Source of the DNA: Hymenopus coronatus
Lineage: Eukaryota > Arthropoda > Insecta > Mantodea > Hymenopodidae
Reading direction: 5' to 3'
Length of the DNA stretch: 64,000 nt
NCBI GenBank assembly: GCA_030762935.1
Contig: CM060900.1
Location: 109,334,620-109,398,619 of the forward strand
The translations under genes and the position numbers were made by a program. Of the stretch, positions 34,255 through 45,812 are shown piece after piece; position 1 is the first letter of the stretch, and every line of letters begins with the position of its first letter. The notes under the pieces are model-generated. The model had not been told where the DNA came from, did no database searches, and saw only the letters and a list, made by a program, of their open reading frames with translations.

Positions 34255-35215
34255 ATGCAGTATAGAGTACCACAAAGAGTGTTTATATACGATACGTATG
34301 TACTTACATCACCTTGTAGGAAAGTTTTAAGGCAATTTGAAACTAAATGTCCTGGCGTGCGTGTTCGTTTGCTTGTAAATAAATTTAGGGGGACGAGATC
34401 AATATGTGATAGGAGAAAGAATGGTAAACAGGCATGTGCTTAAGGAGCAGAAATTAGAACGGTCACTTAGAAAATCTCTTAGGCGGCCTGCACAAGAAAC
34501 TGACATTTCGAAAGCTTCAGCATGGGAAGCAACGAAACTTTTAAACTTCAAAACATACAGGATTACTATTCTCCAGGAATTGCTACCACGTGATCACCAG
34601 AGTCGGGTAAATGTCTGCAACTGGATGTTGAGGAATGTTAATGATGGAACAATCGCTCTACGATTAATACTGTTCAATGACGGAGCATGGTTTCATTTAC
34701 ATGGTCAGTGCCATCACGACACAACGATAGCATTCTATACACAAACCTAATTTCGTTCATGAAACTCCCATGGATGATAAAAAAATCGGGGTACGATGCG
34801 AAATAAATGAATACAGAATAATAGGGCCTATTTTTATGAGTGTACCATAAATTCAGAAAGATAGAGAAATAATATTCCGGCGCCATGTTTCGAACAGCTT
34901 ACGGACATTGAATGTAGGTCTGGATGTTTCCAGCAGGATTCTCCACCGCGCATACAGCAGATGAATCAATACAGTTTATTGCGGAAATGTTTGAGGATAG
35001 AATCATTAGTAAGCGTTTATGGAACGCTCGGTCTCCTGATATTGCGGCATGCGATTTTTACTTATAGGGCAACTTGAAAAACAAATTAAACAAAACTAAC
35101 GAACACACATTGAAGAATTAAAACAAAATATCGGGACAGAAATTAACACTATTTCGGAAACTGAGCTAATGTGTGTGATGAAAATTTCCTTAGAAGATGC
35201 CGCAGATGCATTTCC
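34255..35215 (+). pseudogene. Mariner-related transposase with DUF4817-type N-terminus, broken
   Basis: The frame from 34255 begins MQYRVPQRVFIYDTYV and ends a helix-turn-helix region LLVNKFRGTRSICDRR, with about ten residues missing before it. A frameshift near 34420 leads into RKSLRRPAQETDISKASAWE, then YRITILQELLPRDH and LFNDGAWFHLHG, which holds the first catalytic Asp. Further shifts lead to RIIGPIF, CFQQDSP (second Asp, 34928-34939) and ARSPDIAACDFYL (third Asp region, about 35026-35066). Stops occur throughout. Domain order is that of the IS630/mariner-type transposases with DUF4817 that are abundant in insects. Terminal repeats were not identified. Confidence 0.8.
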
Positions 35216-35735
35216 AACATCTCCTATGATAAGGTATGTTTTGTGTTTATTCTGATAATTGGTAATGTGATTTGCGACTTTATTAGACGTCCATGTGTGA
35301 CTAGGTGAGGGGCCGTGCGACTGCCAGCCAAGTGCCGGGAGACGGACCGCGTGCCTGACGTCCAAGTTTTGTAGCATACTTACTGCATAATTCACGTGAA
35401 GACATTGAATTGGTAGACCTCTCGCAGTTGAGCGCCAAAGATCTAACGCACACATAATACATGTGGCAAACATTTATTCTTGGCTGAAACGCGCTTTAGA
35501 ATCAGGACCCTGATAATTAGTAGATCAGGGTTCTCCAACGGAAAAGAGTAAAATACTGTCTACATTTTTTTTGTATATAATTCGATGGTTTAATTAATTA
35601 TGCATTTTAATTACGTCGAAGCAAATAAAGTAAAAAACAAGCACACCATTAAGAGCACACCTATGCGAGGTAGGGCACGAGACTTGAATACATTTTATAA
35701 GATGGGAGAGGTGTCAATATTGTATCTCAGAGGAG
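35216..35735. other. No gene recognised
   Basis: Contains a GC-richer patch (35300-35420) that may belong to the transposon's 3' end. The minus ORF at 35096-35473 reads back through the transposase and has no domain. Confidence 0.35.
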
Positions 35736-36083
35736 TATGGATTCTGATGAAAGATGACAGCTTCGGAATTCAATTAAATGTGAAATAGCGTTCCTGAAAA
35801 CATTACCAAGGTATCTGCAGATAGAAAAAGAAATAAAACCAGAAAGGGGTTGGGAACAAATAAAAGAATGAGAAAATAAAGAATACAAGAGTAAAGTATG
35901 GATTCTAATAAAAAGCGACAGCTTCAGAATTCAATCAAACGTGAAATGGCGTTAATGAAAACATTAGCAAGGTATCAGCAAATAGAAAAAGAAATAAAAT
36001 CAGAAGGGGATCGGGAGCATTTAAAAGAACGAGAGGAGATCGGGAGCACTTAAAAGAACGAGAAAATAAAGAATACAGGAGTA
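35736..36083. repeat. Diverged tandem duplication, about 160-185 bp units
   Basis: GTATGGATTCT-ATRAAA...GACAGCTTC.GAATTCAAT is repeated at 35736 and 35896. Both units end AGAACGAGAAAATAAAGAATAC-type sequence. Unit 2 holds an extra internal duplication of GGGAGCAYTTAAAAGAACGAG. One frame reads QQIEKEIKSEGDREHLKER, coiled-coil-like, but is broken by stops. Confidence 0.75.
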
Positions 36084-36416
36084 ACCTAATTAAGATTCTT
36101 AAACAAAAGAGCGAACGAGAATAACAAGCTTGCTCAAACCCTGAAGCAGAGAACAGTAGCCTCTTGATAAATAAGGAGTCCAAGATCGTCTTACAAAACA
36201 GCAAACACGTTCAGGTAGTCCTCGCTCACATCAGCACCAATCTGGCATCATCAAGATGGTTAAGGAATTGAATCATCGAGTTCAGAACACTCACTGTCAA
36301 TAGGTCCCCAAGGCCTGAACCTTGAAGAGAAATAAAAGAAAATTACACACAGCTAGACTACCGTCACAACTTTGAGAATACACAGTGCTTGAACGGAAGA
36401 TACGATAGTTAATTAT

Positions 36417-36422
<6 letters not shown>

Positions 36423-36478
<56 letters not shown>
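36423..36478. repeat. (GA)28 microsatellite
   Basis: Uninterrupted GA tract. Confidence 0.97.
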
Positions 36479-36481
<3 letters not shown>

Positions 36482-36602
36482 CATTACGTTAAGATCCCCG
36501 CTCGGCGAAATGGTTATACCTACATGGAAGCCGCTGCTTGAAGAGAGCAATGCTGGTACATTCCCTTCTGATCTAAACTATTATCACTCACAAATAAATT
36601 AT

Positions 36603-37370
36603 TACTTTATCACGTAAATATAATGTAGAAAAGATATTGCATTCTATCCAAAAGTTCGATATAGAGGTTTCACCGGAAATACATATTTTGAGACTCCTAA
36701 ATAAATAATGACCGTTTTAGAAAAAGGCACATTTGTGTGTGTGTTGTGTGTGTGTGTGTTTTTTCCCTCGAATATATACCAACTTGCATTTAAGTTCAGC
36801 ATCTTCCAAAGATGTGACATGAAGGTTTTCAAGAAAATTCCCCAACCCATACTATTTAAATTTGTTGTATTTACTAAAAATGACTAATAAATGTGATTAA
36901 ACTACCATATACGAGTACTTAAAATATTTACATGACAGTAAAATGTATACCTTGAACTTTCTGGAAATAGCTTGTGAAGTCCTCTTCATTCGGCAGGAAT
37001 TTTGTATAAGAATTGTATAATAGGTATAGGTAAAGCAATAGTCGAAAGCGTACGAAACAGAACAAAAAGTGCCTACCTCTTTAAAACCCACAGTTTATTT
37101 TAAATAACTTCCTTTTGGCATAAACCGTTTCCGAGATATCCATTGTTGATGGTTAAAATTTTTCAATACCCTGTCATATTTTTCAAGTCCTGTCCATTTC
37201 CAGTTTTTCCCACGATTGCATAGAAAGAGCATCAATCTTTATAATCTTTAAGGCCGCATACATCGTCCAGTTCTTAAACATTTGACTATAATTGATGTAT
37301 TTGTAATATTGAACTGTGTAACATAGCTGTTTCTGCAAAGGTTTCTCGTTTAAGATGATGTAGCTAGAAA
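36603..37370 (-). repeat. Unit R lacking left terminus
   Basis: From GTAGAAAAGATATTGC through TTCACCGGAAATACATA to TTAAGATGATGTAGCTAGA. It meets the following plus copy directly. Confidence 0.7.
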
Positions 37371-37371
37371 A

Positions 37372-38240
37372 TTTTGATGTGTTCCATTCACATGGTTTTC
37401 TCTAGCTATTCCGCGAACAAAATTTTCCTACAAAAAACTATTCTGTTATCTACATCATGCTAATCGGGATAAACATTAACAGAATTGGTCTTATTCTTGC
37501 TTCACTGTAAGTAGAAGGAAAAAAGGGAATACACTAGGCTAATGTGAAAGTAAAAACTTTTAAAAGCCGGTCGCTAGTGAAACAATTGAAATTGTTCTCT
37601 TTGCTTGCCAGGAGTAAACAAAAGAGAGGCGAAAATAAAGATGTCTCCCCATTTGAGAAAAGGTAGTTTAAAATTGAAACCAATAACACGGAATATCTCC
37701 AAAAGTTTAACTCTACAAAAAATGTATATGACATAAAATGTATGCTTTAACGAAACATACACTTTTATGTAGTAAGTCTTGTCTCTTACGGTTTACCACA
37801 TATTCAAAAGTTATTCAAGTCATCCAGAATGAACAGATCTTCAGAGGTTATTCCCAGAAGAATCAGAATGTACATGATGTTTGTCATAAAGTTAAACATA
37901 TGGTGTTTTAATCAAAATCATTGGGGCCATTTTTCAGAACATAACAATTTTCAAAAAATGTTCTATAAAGGATAGTTAGGGGTGGGGGATTTTCTTAAAA
38001 ATCTTTGTATCACATCCTTAGAGAATACTTAAAATACCAAATGTTCTATTTAACCCACTTTTCGTTTTTGAGCTCTGCTGCCCACAGACACGCACAGACA
38101 TGTTTCTAAAAATTATTTTTTTTTATTTCAGGGGTCTTCGAACATGTATTTCCGGTGAAAACTCGGTATCGAATTTTTGCGTAGAATACAACACATTCTC
38201 TATCTACTAGATAATTGTACATACGTGCTAGAGAAAATAA
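37372..38240 (+). repeat. Unit R, near full-length
   Basis: Left end TTTTGATGTGTTCCATTCAC, right end CGTGCTAGAGAAAATAA. Together with the preceding minus copy it forms a 1.6-kb inverted pair. Confidence 0.85.
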
Positions 38241-38627
38241 GACGATTATAAGAATAGTTTGTATGGATATTAAGAGGTTAGTGGATAGAAACATATTTTA
38301 ACATATTTTGTTTGTTTACGACGCTGTCAAGTGCCAGGATCATACCAACGACGTCGGTGTCCCGGATTTTGACCCAAAGTTCTTATCTTATACGTCAATA
38401 AGAGTAGTTTGTTTGCCTTCTACACCTCTAAGCTACAAGGTACTTTTAAAAGGAATTTTAAATTTGTATTAGGATTATCCGAAATACGATGTTTCCATAA
38501 TTTTACTTGTGTAGTGACCGATATTGTTAAGAGGAGGTATTTCGGCTCTTGTGCCGTTTTTCCACTAATTGCTTGGTCAATCAGTGTGGAAAAACAATTT
38601 AACAATTGCAATCTGTTTATAATAATT

Positions 38628-38838
38628 GGGCTCACAATACTTATGATACAAGATGATATTCTGCGAGTAGGAATGAAAGCGGGTTGCACAATATTTATCA
38701 TACAAGATATTCTGCGAGTAGGGATGATTGTGGGTTTCACAATACTCCTGATACAAGATATTCTGCGAGGAGGAATGAGTCCGGGTTATACAATACTCCT
38801 GATACAAGATATCCTGCGAGGAGGAATGATTGCGAGTT
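38628..38838 (+). repeat. 51-bp minisatellite array 1
   Basis: Four units of about 51 bp (first about 54): GGGTTNCACAATACTCNTGA, TACAAGATATTCTGCGAG, TAGGAATGAT. As 51 is divisible by three, the array stays open and yields a repeated ILLIQDILRGGM-like reading. This explains the 162-codon ORF at 38409-38897. It runs into (ATT)10 at 38839-38868. Confidence 0.95.
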
Positions 38839-39604
38839 ATATTATTATTATTATTATTATTATTATTAGACATTCATCTGCCCCGTTACAACGATAACAT
38901 TACATGCATTGTGACATTAGTACATGCTATCAACACATTTGTTTGTCATTATAATATAGTGATAATTATTACAATATATAATTATAATATATAATAATAT
39001 ACACTTATATTTTGCTTTAGAAATAAACTCATTGCAGTCAAATGTCATTAAAATAATTTTTTATTAAAACATTTGACTGTTCAATTTATTTTTAAAATTA
39101 CTCTGTGTTCAGAATTAGTGCATATTAATTATACAATTTATTTATATACCTATTTGGTTTAGATATCCATGGATTTAATATATTTATAAAAACTTCGTAA
39201 ATGCCGAAATATTAATTGTTGATTACTGACAAGCCAGGTATCTCCATTCTGAATAACTTCTTTGTTAATATTGCTCTCTGATGTTCTATGTTTATGCAGT
39301 CGTATATTAGATGGGTTGGGCTCTGTTGCATTCGCACGTTTGGTCGTCTATTATATGAAATCGATGTAAAAAGATTTAGTTTTCCCGTGACCTGACAAAA
39401 TGGCTGTAATTTCTGGAATTCTTGGGAGATTAATTTTCAATCTTTCTTTAATTAGCGGAAAAAAGAATTTAGTTACTGCTCCTTTTGTGGTACTATTCCA
39501 TCTAGTCCGTCATTCCTCGATACCTGCCCTTTTAATTTCCGATTTGATGGCGGATTTGGGAATTTTATTATATATTATTTTTCTCTTGTGCAGGCTTCTT
39601 TAGC

Positions 39605-39835
39605 ACAACTTATTTTGCGATTAGGAATGATAGCGGGTTGCACGATACTCAAGATACAAGCTAATATTTTACGAGTAGGAATGATAGCGGGTTGCACAAT
39701 AGTTATGATACAAGATATTCTGCTTGTAGGAATGATTACAGCTCGCATTCTTATGATTTAAGATTTTATTCTGCGGGTAGGAATGGTTGCAGGTTGCATA
39801 AATAGCTAAATATATTCTGCAAGTAGGAATAAAAT
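39605..39835 (+). repeat. 51-54-bp minisatellite array 2
   Basis: About five more diverged units of the same repeat (GTAGGAATGATAGCGGGTTG, CAAGATATTCTGC), roughly 770 bp beyond array 1. The intervening sequence has no copies. Confidence 0.9.
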
Positions 39836-40930
39836 TACTTTGAACGTGGGTGTGATGCACTACTTTTTAGACAGTCGTGAATGATTATATACAAATGATG
39901 CATTAAGAATTGGATTCTGTTTACCTATTTCAATTTTGTGGAGCTCAGCGCAGCTGGATAGTCACTTTTTTCTTTTTAACATCAGTGCTGACAGCTGATG
40001 TTAGAGAAAACATTATACATAAAGAGGTGCAAGAGAACAATAAAACGATGAAAGAGGGTACCTTCAGACATCCGTTTCAAGAAAGTTATTAGCCATTAGT
40101 ATTTGCGAATGTGTTTGTTGTCCTTGACATTGAGAAATTTCCCGCAATTTTGAAGATTTCCATTTTCTTCTTTTTGCCTTATACTCAAATTATGCAAACA
40201 CCACATTTTCACTATAATTAATTTGTATGTGTCTTACCTTGCACCTTTCAATAAACCTTTTATACGACATTTCGTAGTTTCCTCGATTTTTGGCAGTATT
40301 TGTTACTCTCCCCGCTGCTTATAAAGTATTGGTTGGTTCTTCAGATTGCCTAATTCTGCATTCAAATGATGCGACATTACATCAACAATATTAGCTGCTC
40401 GGATAATAATTTTTGCATCTGCCAGGAAATCAAAGTTGGCAACTCTACAGTGTTATAATTTTATAGTATTCCGTGTCAAAAATTTCTAATCTTAATTAAC
40501 GTAATCTACCGTTAAATGTGTTCTTTTAGCTTCGATTGTCTATAACAAATAAATAATACTCGGCATTAATGCTGAACATTCTATGGCATATTAAAAAATA
40601 TAAAAGTGTTAAAAGGCAAAATCTTCAAAACAACATCCAAAATGTGTTAGCTGTAAATTTTCTTTGTGTATATTAAAAATGAGAATTTTCTCTAAGTTAA
40701 CTTGGCTGCGAGATTTTTAAGTGCAAATGTATACTTTCTAAAGTCGCTGTGTGTGTACCTATATACGTAATCACTTTATATTATCTTAGAGGAGCTTATG
40801 CACACGAAGATACAGCTTCGTTTCGTAACAGAGTGTGTGTTGATAGTTGTGCAAGTGTTCCAAATAATTAATTATCGACGTAGTTCACCCAAGCATAAAA
40901 TGAGGTGACAAATGTAATTCACTGCTCTGA
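39836..40930. other. No gene recognised
   Basis: AT-rich, no identifiable repeat family. Confidence 0.4.
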
Positions 40931-40943
40931 ACGTCATAACATC

Positions 40944-41035
40944 CCAGTTGACTGCCTCCTTAATCGAGAGGTCAGCGAGCCGACTTCTCACCCGAAGGTC
41001 CCGGGTTCGATTTCCGGCTGGGACGGGGAATGTTA
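40944..41035 (+). repeat. tRNA-like SINE head
   Basis: GACTGCCTCCTTAATCGAGAGGTCAGCG followed by B box GGGTTCGATTTCC and GGCTGGGACGGG. Single copy in this window. The cloverleaf is poor, so a SINE is likelier than a tRNA gene. Confidence 0.5.
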
Positions 41036-41489
41036 CTTTAACCAGAATTATTATTTAATTATTCCATATCTCCCACAGAGTGTGTAAGTATGCACATGAG
41101 AGTGAATGTATGTGTTTAATAGTACAAAATGATTAACCTAATGGCAATAACATACAGTGGATATGAGTTGCTTCAAAAGCCAAAGCCACCGATACGACCA
41201 TAGAAGTTAAAGGGGACTACAGAAACATGGGGAAAAAAAAAAAAAAAAAGTAGCCGTGTCGCACCACAGCCAAATATCGGTACAATTTCCTCACTGACAG
41301 CATCCACTAGTTATCTGCCCTTATGTTTCTTAAAAGAGAATGCCGCAACACCTTGATTAGTCACACACATACACTACAAACAGCTTTTTTTCCCCACCAT
41401 TCCAAGCTTACCGCAATGTTATTCAAAGTGTCAACACACAATGGCTTCATTTATGAAAACATAATGGCGTCATCCAGCTAAATATCTGA

Positions 41490-41990
41490 AAAAAATTATG
41501 GGTTACATTCACACGACCTTCTCTCCCTATTATCGTTTATTTTCATACAGCTTCCACAAACTATTATCACGAAAGCTTATTTTCCTCCCTACTTCATGTT
41601 AATCGAGATATACCTATTTTGCAGAAATAGCTTCATCGCAATTTTCGTTGAAACAACAGCGGGGATCAGGAAATTGAACCGACAGTCAAGATGTTTAAGA
41701 GCCAACTGCTATAAGCTGGTCCAGAAATGTCGTACTCTTTTTATATCAGGAGAAACAACTCAATAGCGAAAGTACTATACAATAGTGACAATGTACTGAG
41801 AAACTGAAACCAATAACTACATAGACATCGGAAATGGCCAATGTTACAAAAAATAGTTTCAAATTGTGTATTTTACACATCAACACATGAACCTTTTTCT
41901 ATTCTTTGTGCAGGGCCTCAATACAAGAATTTAGAAATCCTGGCATCGACTTTTTGGGTGAAATAAAATACTTCCTCCACACACTGTTAA
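41490..41990 (+). repeat. Unit R, short degraded copy
   Basis: Left part TTCACACGACCTTCTCTCCC and TTCATGTTAATCGAGATA. It later jumps to 'CAATACAAGAATTTAG...TTTTGGGTGAAAT' near the right end. Several internal deletions. Confidence 0.6.
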
Positions 41991-44211
41991 GTAGTAGTGG
42001 AGCAAATAAAAATGCAGTTGTAGTAACGGCTGTGAACGTACTCATTGCAGAGAGCAGATGAATGGGAGTTAGGGAGATAAAAGAGGGAAAGGGATTGAAA
42101 GAGATACAGTAAAAGAAAGACAAATTAAAGAGAGAAAAAAATAAAGAAAGAGAGACTGAATGGTGTTTTCAGAAGCGTTGGGAAGTCAAAAACTATTAAA
42201 TACCTTGCATATTATTTAAGTTTTTAAAAATGAGTACATAACATAATTAAACTCTGCCGTTGAAGTTGTTGCATCTCATCGCAAGGATCCGGGCTCGAAT
42301 CCCATTTTGGTCATCCTGCCTGGATGAGCCAGCTATTTGTACATACATCGTTTAATTTTACTAAATATGAAAGACACTAAATTTAAAGCTGTGCCAAAGA
42401 GCGGGCAAGTATTTCTGTTAAAATGAATGATTCAACCTAGGAAAACGCTTAGATTTTAACAAGCTATCCTTGTTTACTTAACTTCACGGATATTTCAATT
42501 ATAAATTTAACTATATTTCAAATTTTATTCTACAACTGTAAAACGAACTTGATTACTGTTTGAAACGGTCTTTAACGAACAGGGTACAAAACAGAGAAAC
42601 AGAAGGAAAAGAATAAGGAAGGGAAACAACAGAAAGGAGACATTTCAAAACACCTAATGCCACAGCACAGGCATAGCTGTAGGTTCCATGACAACCGTCA
42701 CCAATTCGCTTACTTTTGTATCGCAGCAAATACGCTTGCTCCATCCATTCATGCAGCAGGTAAGCACGTGACAGCTAGGTACAGTGCTTCCTGTTTCAGT
42801 TTTTTATGTTGGGAACAGAACCCAATTCAAAATGCAAGCCATTGACTGCTACGTTTATGCCTGCCTACGACGAATATTCCCTATTTATTGAAGGTGGCGG
42901 AATAAGTGTTAGTTTTCGGCAAATCTGTGCATGCGATTATGCAACCCATGCAAGCGAGTGCGACAGTTACAGGGAGAAATTGTTTCTTTCAAATTATGTT
43001 ATATCCCAATTAATTACCAAGATGTTGTTCCTATTTGCTGCTATAAAAGGGGAAGTTTTTGGTTGCAGTTAATTCTTATAGTGCGATTACAGTGCTATTA
43101 ACCAAGTTAAGACGGTTGTTGGTTTTTTATGCTAATACTATAATAAAGTCATTATTTTTATTTTTCTGCAACGATTTATATTTTGGCTGCCAATTACCAT
43201 TAAGCCTATGAAAGTATGCAGATATATGTGCATATCTGAGGCATAAATTCCAAGGCAAGAGACATAATAGAGCAACTGTTCTACTAACCAAGAACCTACA
43301 ATAGGTGTTTTAACCTATGAAAGGTGAACTGCGTATTTTAAAAGCAAGCTGCTGCTTGCTGCCACAGCACTGAAGGAATTGTGTGCTCTTGCTTTCCGCG
43401 CAGTTTGTCATGCAGTGCGCAGTAGGCAATTCGCAGGCGTATCGAGCAAATTTCCCGTTTGTTTTACCCGAAGGGCTACCAGCTGGTGGCCCTGTTCTGT
43501 AAAATTCAAATTAGGCTAAATAAAATGTTTCTGGGTAGTGTGGTAGTAGCGTGTCTGCTTCACATTCAAAAGGTCGTGAGTTCGAATCTCGCTCAGGATG
43601 GGTTGCCCGGATAAGTTTTTTTTCGGGGTTTTCCCTTATCCTGAGAAGACGAATGTCGAGTAACTTTAAGCTCCATGGACCCCGAGATCATTTGAGCATC
43701 ATTTCACCAATTTCATTCATTGTCTGATATGACCAACCAGGTTAAAGAACGTTAAGCTACAAAAAATTGTTTCTCCTTTTTTAGCCAATGACACGTATTT
43801 TATGATGCACAGCCATAATTACAATGGACCCACGTCTCCGATATGTTGTAAAGCATGTATGCATGGGTCTGTATAACAAAACATAGGGTTCCGGAACATT
43901 CATTGCATATGGTAGCCAAATGAGGTGCTAACGAAAATTTCTTGCAAACACTGACCTTCAGATAGATAAACCAATGCATTTCGTTTTAACAATCACTGAC
44001 GTTTGCCAGCGCAGCAGTGGCGTAATGACATTGAATAAACATTTAAATGCCAGAAGAGCCGTGCATTGAAAGAATCATTTAATGCGATTTGGGAGGGGGA
44101 ATCGAGGATTTACATGACTGCGCACTATCTTCCTTCTGAAGCATGTCTGGATGTCCGGATTCGAATCTCTCGAAAACAAAGTATATCAGACAACTGTCGG
44201 CTATATGGTCA
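41991..44211. other. Mostly unassigned; tRNA-like piece and SINE C inside
   Basis: A tRNA-like stretch with GGGCTCGAATCCC lies at 42255-42320. SINE C copy 2 is listed separately. Short ORFs at 42553-43072 show no domain; an AATAAAGTC word follows at about 43142. Confidence 0.4.
43533..43768 (+). repeat. SINE family C copy 2
   Basis: Head GGTAGTGTGGTAGTAGCGTG with B box GAGTTCGAATCTCGC. Body CCTTATCCTGAGAAGACG and GTCGAGTAACTTTAAGCTCC. 3' block CATTTCACCAATTTCATTCA with GATATGACCAACCAGG. Best preserved of the three copies. Confidence 0.88.
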
Positions 44212-44641
44212 TTAAATTATAAGATAACCCCTCTCACAGCCTCTCTCCACTGCGAGAGGTCCGAAAGTCACCGGGCCGGCAAAGAAGCACTGTCAGTCTT
44301 TACCTTAAATGCTGAAACTGTTAAACCATCTGCTCCCAAAAAGGCAGTATAACAAGAAAACGATAATCTCGCTCTTTTACCTGAGCTCAGCAGTAGAAAT
44401 CCCTATGTAATTTATAGAAACTTAAGTGATATCATGCAAGAAATCACAAGGATCCTGCGTCTTACTTTAAGGCGAGTGAGCGAGACTATTTTCGCAAACT
44501 GTGTGTCCGAAGGTCAAAATTTCGCTAATTTATCTTAAGATGTGTATTTTAGTGCGCCTTTGCCGGCACCACTTTTCCGGCGACTCTCGGATCTCTCGTG
44601 CAATGGAGAGAGGCCACGAAAGGGGTTACCTTATTATTTAA
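44212..44641. mobile_element. 430-bp MITE with long imperfect TIRs and TTAA ends
   Basis: The left end TTAAATTATAAGATAACCCC (44212) continues through CCTCTCTCCACTGCGAGAGG to GCCGGCAAAG (44284). The right end, read on the minus strand, is TTAAATAATAAGGTAACCCC through CCTCTCTCCATTGCACGAGAG to GCCGGCAAAG (44641 back to 44558). The arms are 73 and 84 bp. TTAA at both borders suggests a TTAA target duplication, as for piggyBac-type elements, though the ends do not start CCC directly. No transposase inside. Confidence 0.85.
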
Positions 44642-45746
44642 CAACCCTATATTTTGGAATCGATTATTGAATAATTTCTTCAAAAGTTATTTATAGTTCG
44701 CGTTTACGTATATTGGCATTATTAAATAAATGGATGTTTAGAAATAACAAATTTCAATGGAACATTATCTGAAGTGGAATCAATCGGCGTTAACTGCCAA
44801 TTTATATGCAGTCATACACATGCAAATATAAACCCTTGGTAATTTTACTGTTCAATGCTTTCGACAGTTTCATTTAAGCTGATTGTGAACGGTTATTTTT
44901 CTGTGGCCGGAATGACTATGTATAGAGCTAGAAAATGTATTTAATTACGTCTCAAATCTGGCATGTTTTATTCCAAAGTTTAATATTGCAATTAATTTCA
45001 GCAACGCTAAAGGCAATGACTCTCATCTCAATTTTAAAATATAACATTGAACAATATATTAACATACACACTGAAGTTTCAATAAACAATTTTCTTAAGT
45101 GGTTTATTACACAAACTATGAGGGGGCTCAAAAGAGCTAAAAGAAGTTGATGACTGTAAATGGAGTTCGTTAATGGTCATTTACAGTCGTTAGCTACTTT
45201 AGGGAGATTTCTGTACCCAAGTAGGAGGAAACCAGCCTTTTTTTACGCAGCTAAAATTGGTAATGTTATCTGCAGTAATATTCCATTAAGTATTCCAACA
45301 TTGTGTTTACGATTGGAAATAAATGCTGTTGTAATATGACTACGAGAATCTAAAAACACTGCTATGTACCTTACACCACCTATTTCTGTTGGAGGCAGGT
45401 TTGAATAACGCATAGACAGTTATCGTGAGGAAGGAGTATAGACGCTATACCTTGAACCGGAGAGGAATCTGGAAGAAAACGTTGAAGTGGTTTGTGAACA
45501 CTATTCTTCATAGACATGTAGAAGGAAACCTTGGAAATGTGAGATTTCTGGCAACTGCACACTTTCCCTTGTAGAGTGACGTATCAGCCCTGCTCCACAG
45601 GAAAATGAGCGCCAAGTTACCGAAGACAGCCGCGAAGAGCATTGCACAGGGTGACCAATCCCACATTTTGAGACATATTACATTGTCTTGTACCTACATG
45701 TCTATAGTTTTCCCCATATATGTCTTTTCCCCCTTCTTGTTTTTAC

Positions 45747-45812
45747 TACTTTCTCTGACCATATATACAATGTCCATAGTAGCCAGAGAAGGTTGTAGCG
45801 TTATTGAGCCCC
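45747..45812 (-). repeat. Unit R right-end fragment
   Basis: Only the palindromic end is present: ACTTTCTCTGACC, ATACAATGTCCATAGTAG, CCAGAGAAGGTTG. Confidence 0.6.

Noticed and set aside
38409..38897. 162-codon plus-strand ORF with repeated IQDILRGGM motifs, the longest in the window
   Set aside because: The repeats are a 51-bp minisatellite. The period is a multiple of three, so any stop-free unit stays open. The flanks are not coding-like.
38628..39835. Regular spaced repeats resembling a CRISPR array
   Set aside because: The whole 51-bp unit is repeated, with no unique spacers, and this is a eukaryotic intron-like context.
42553..43072. Cluster of short ORFs followed by an AATAAAGTC word, as a possible small gene
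   Set aside because: No domain, no splice pattern and no codon bias. AATAAA is expected often in AT-rich DNA.
44143..44352. 69-codon ORF
   Set aside because: It runs through the left arm of the TTAA-bounded MITE and has no start context or domain.
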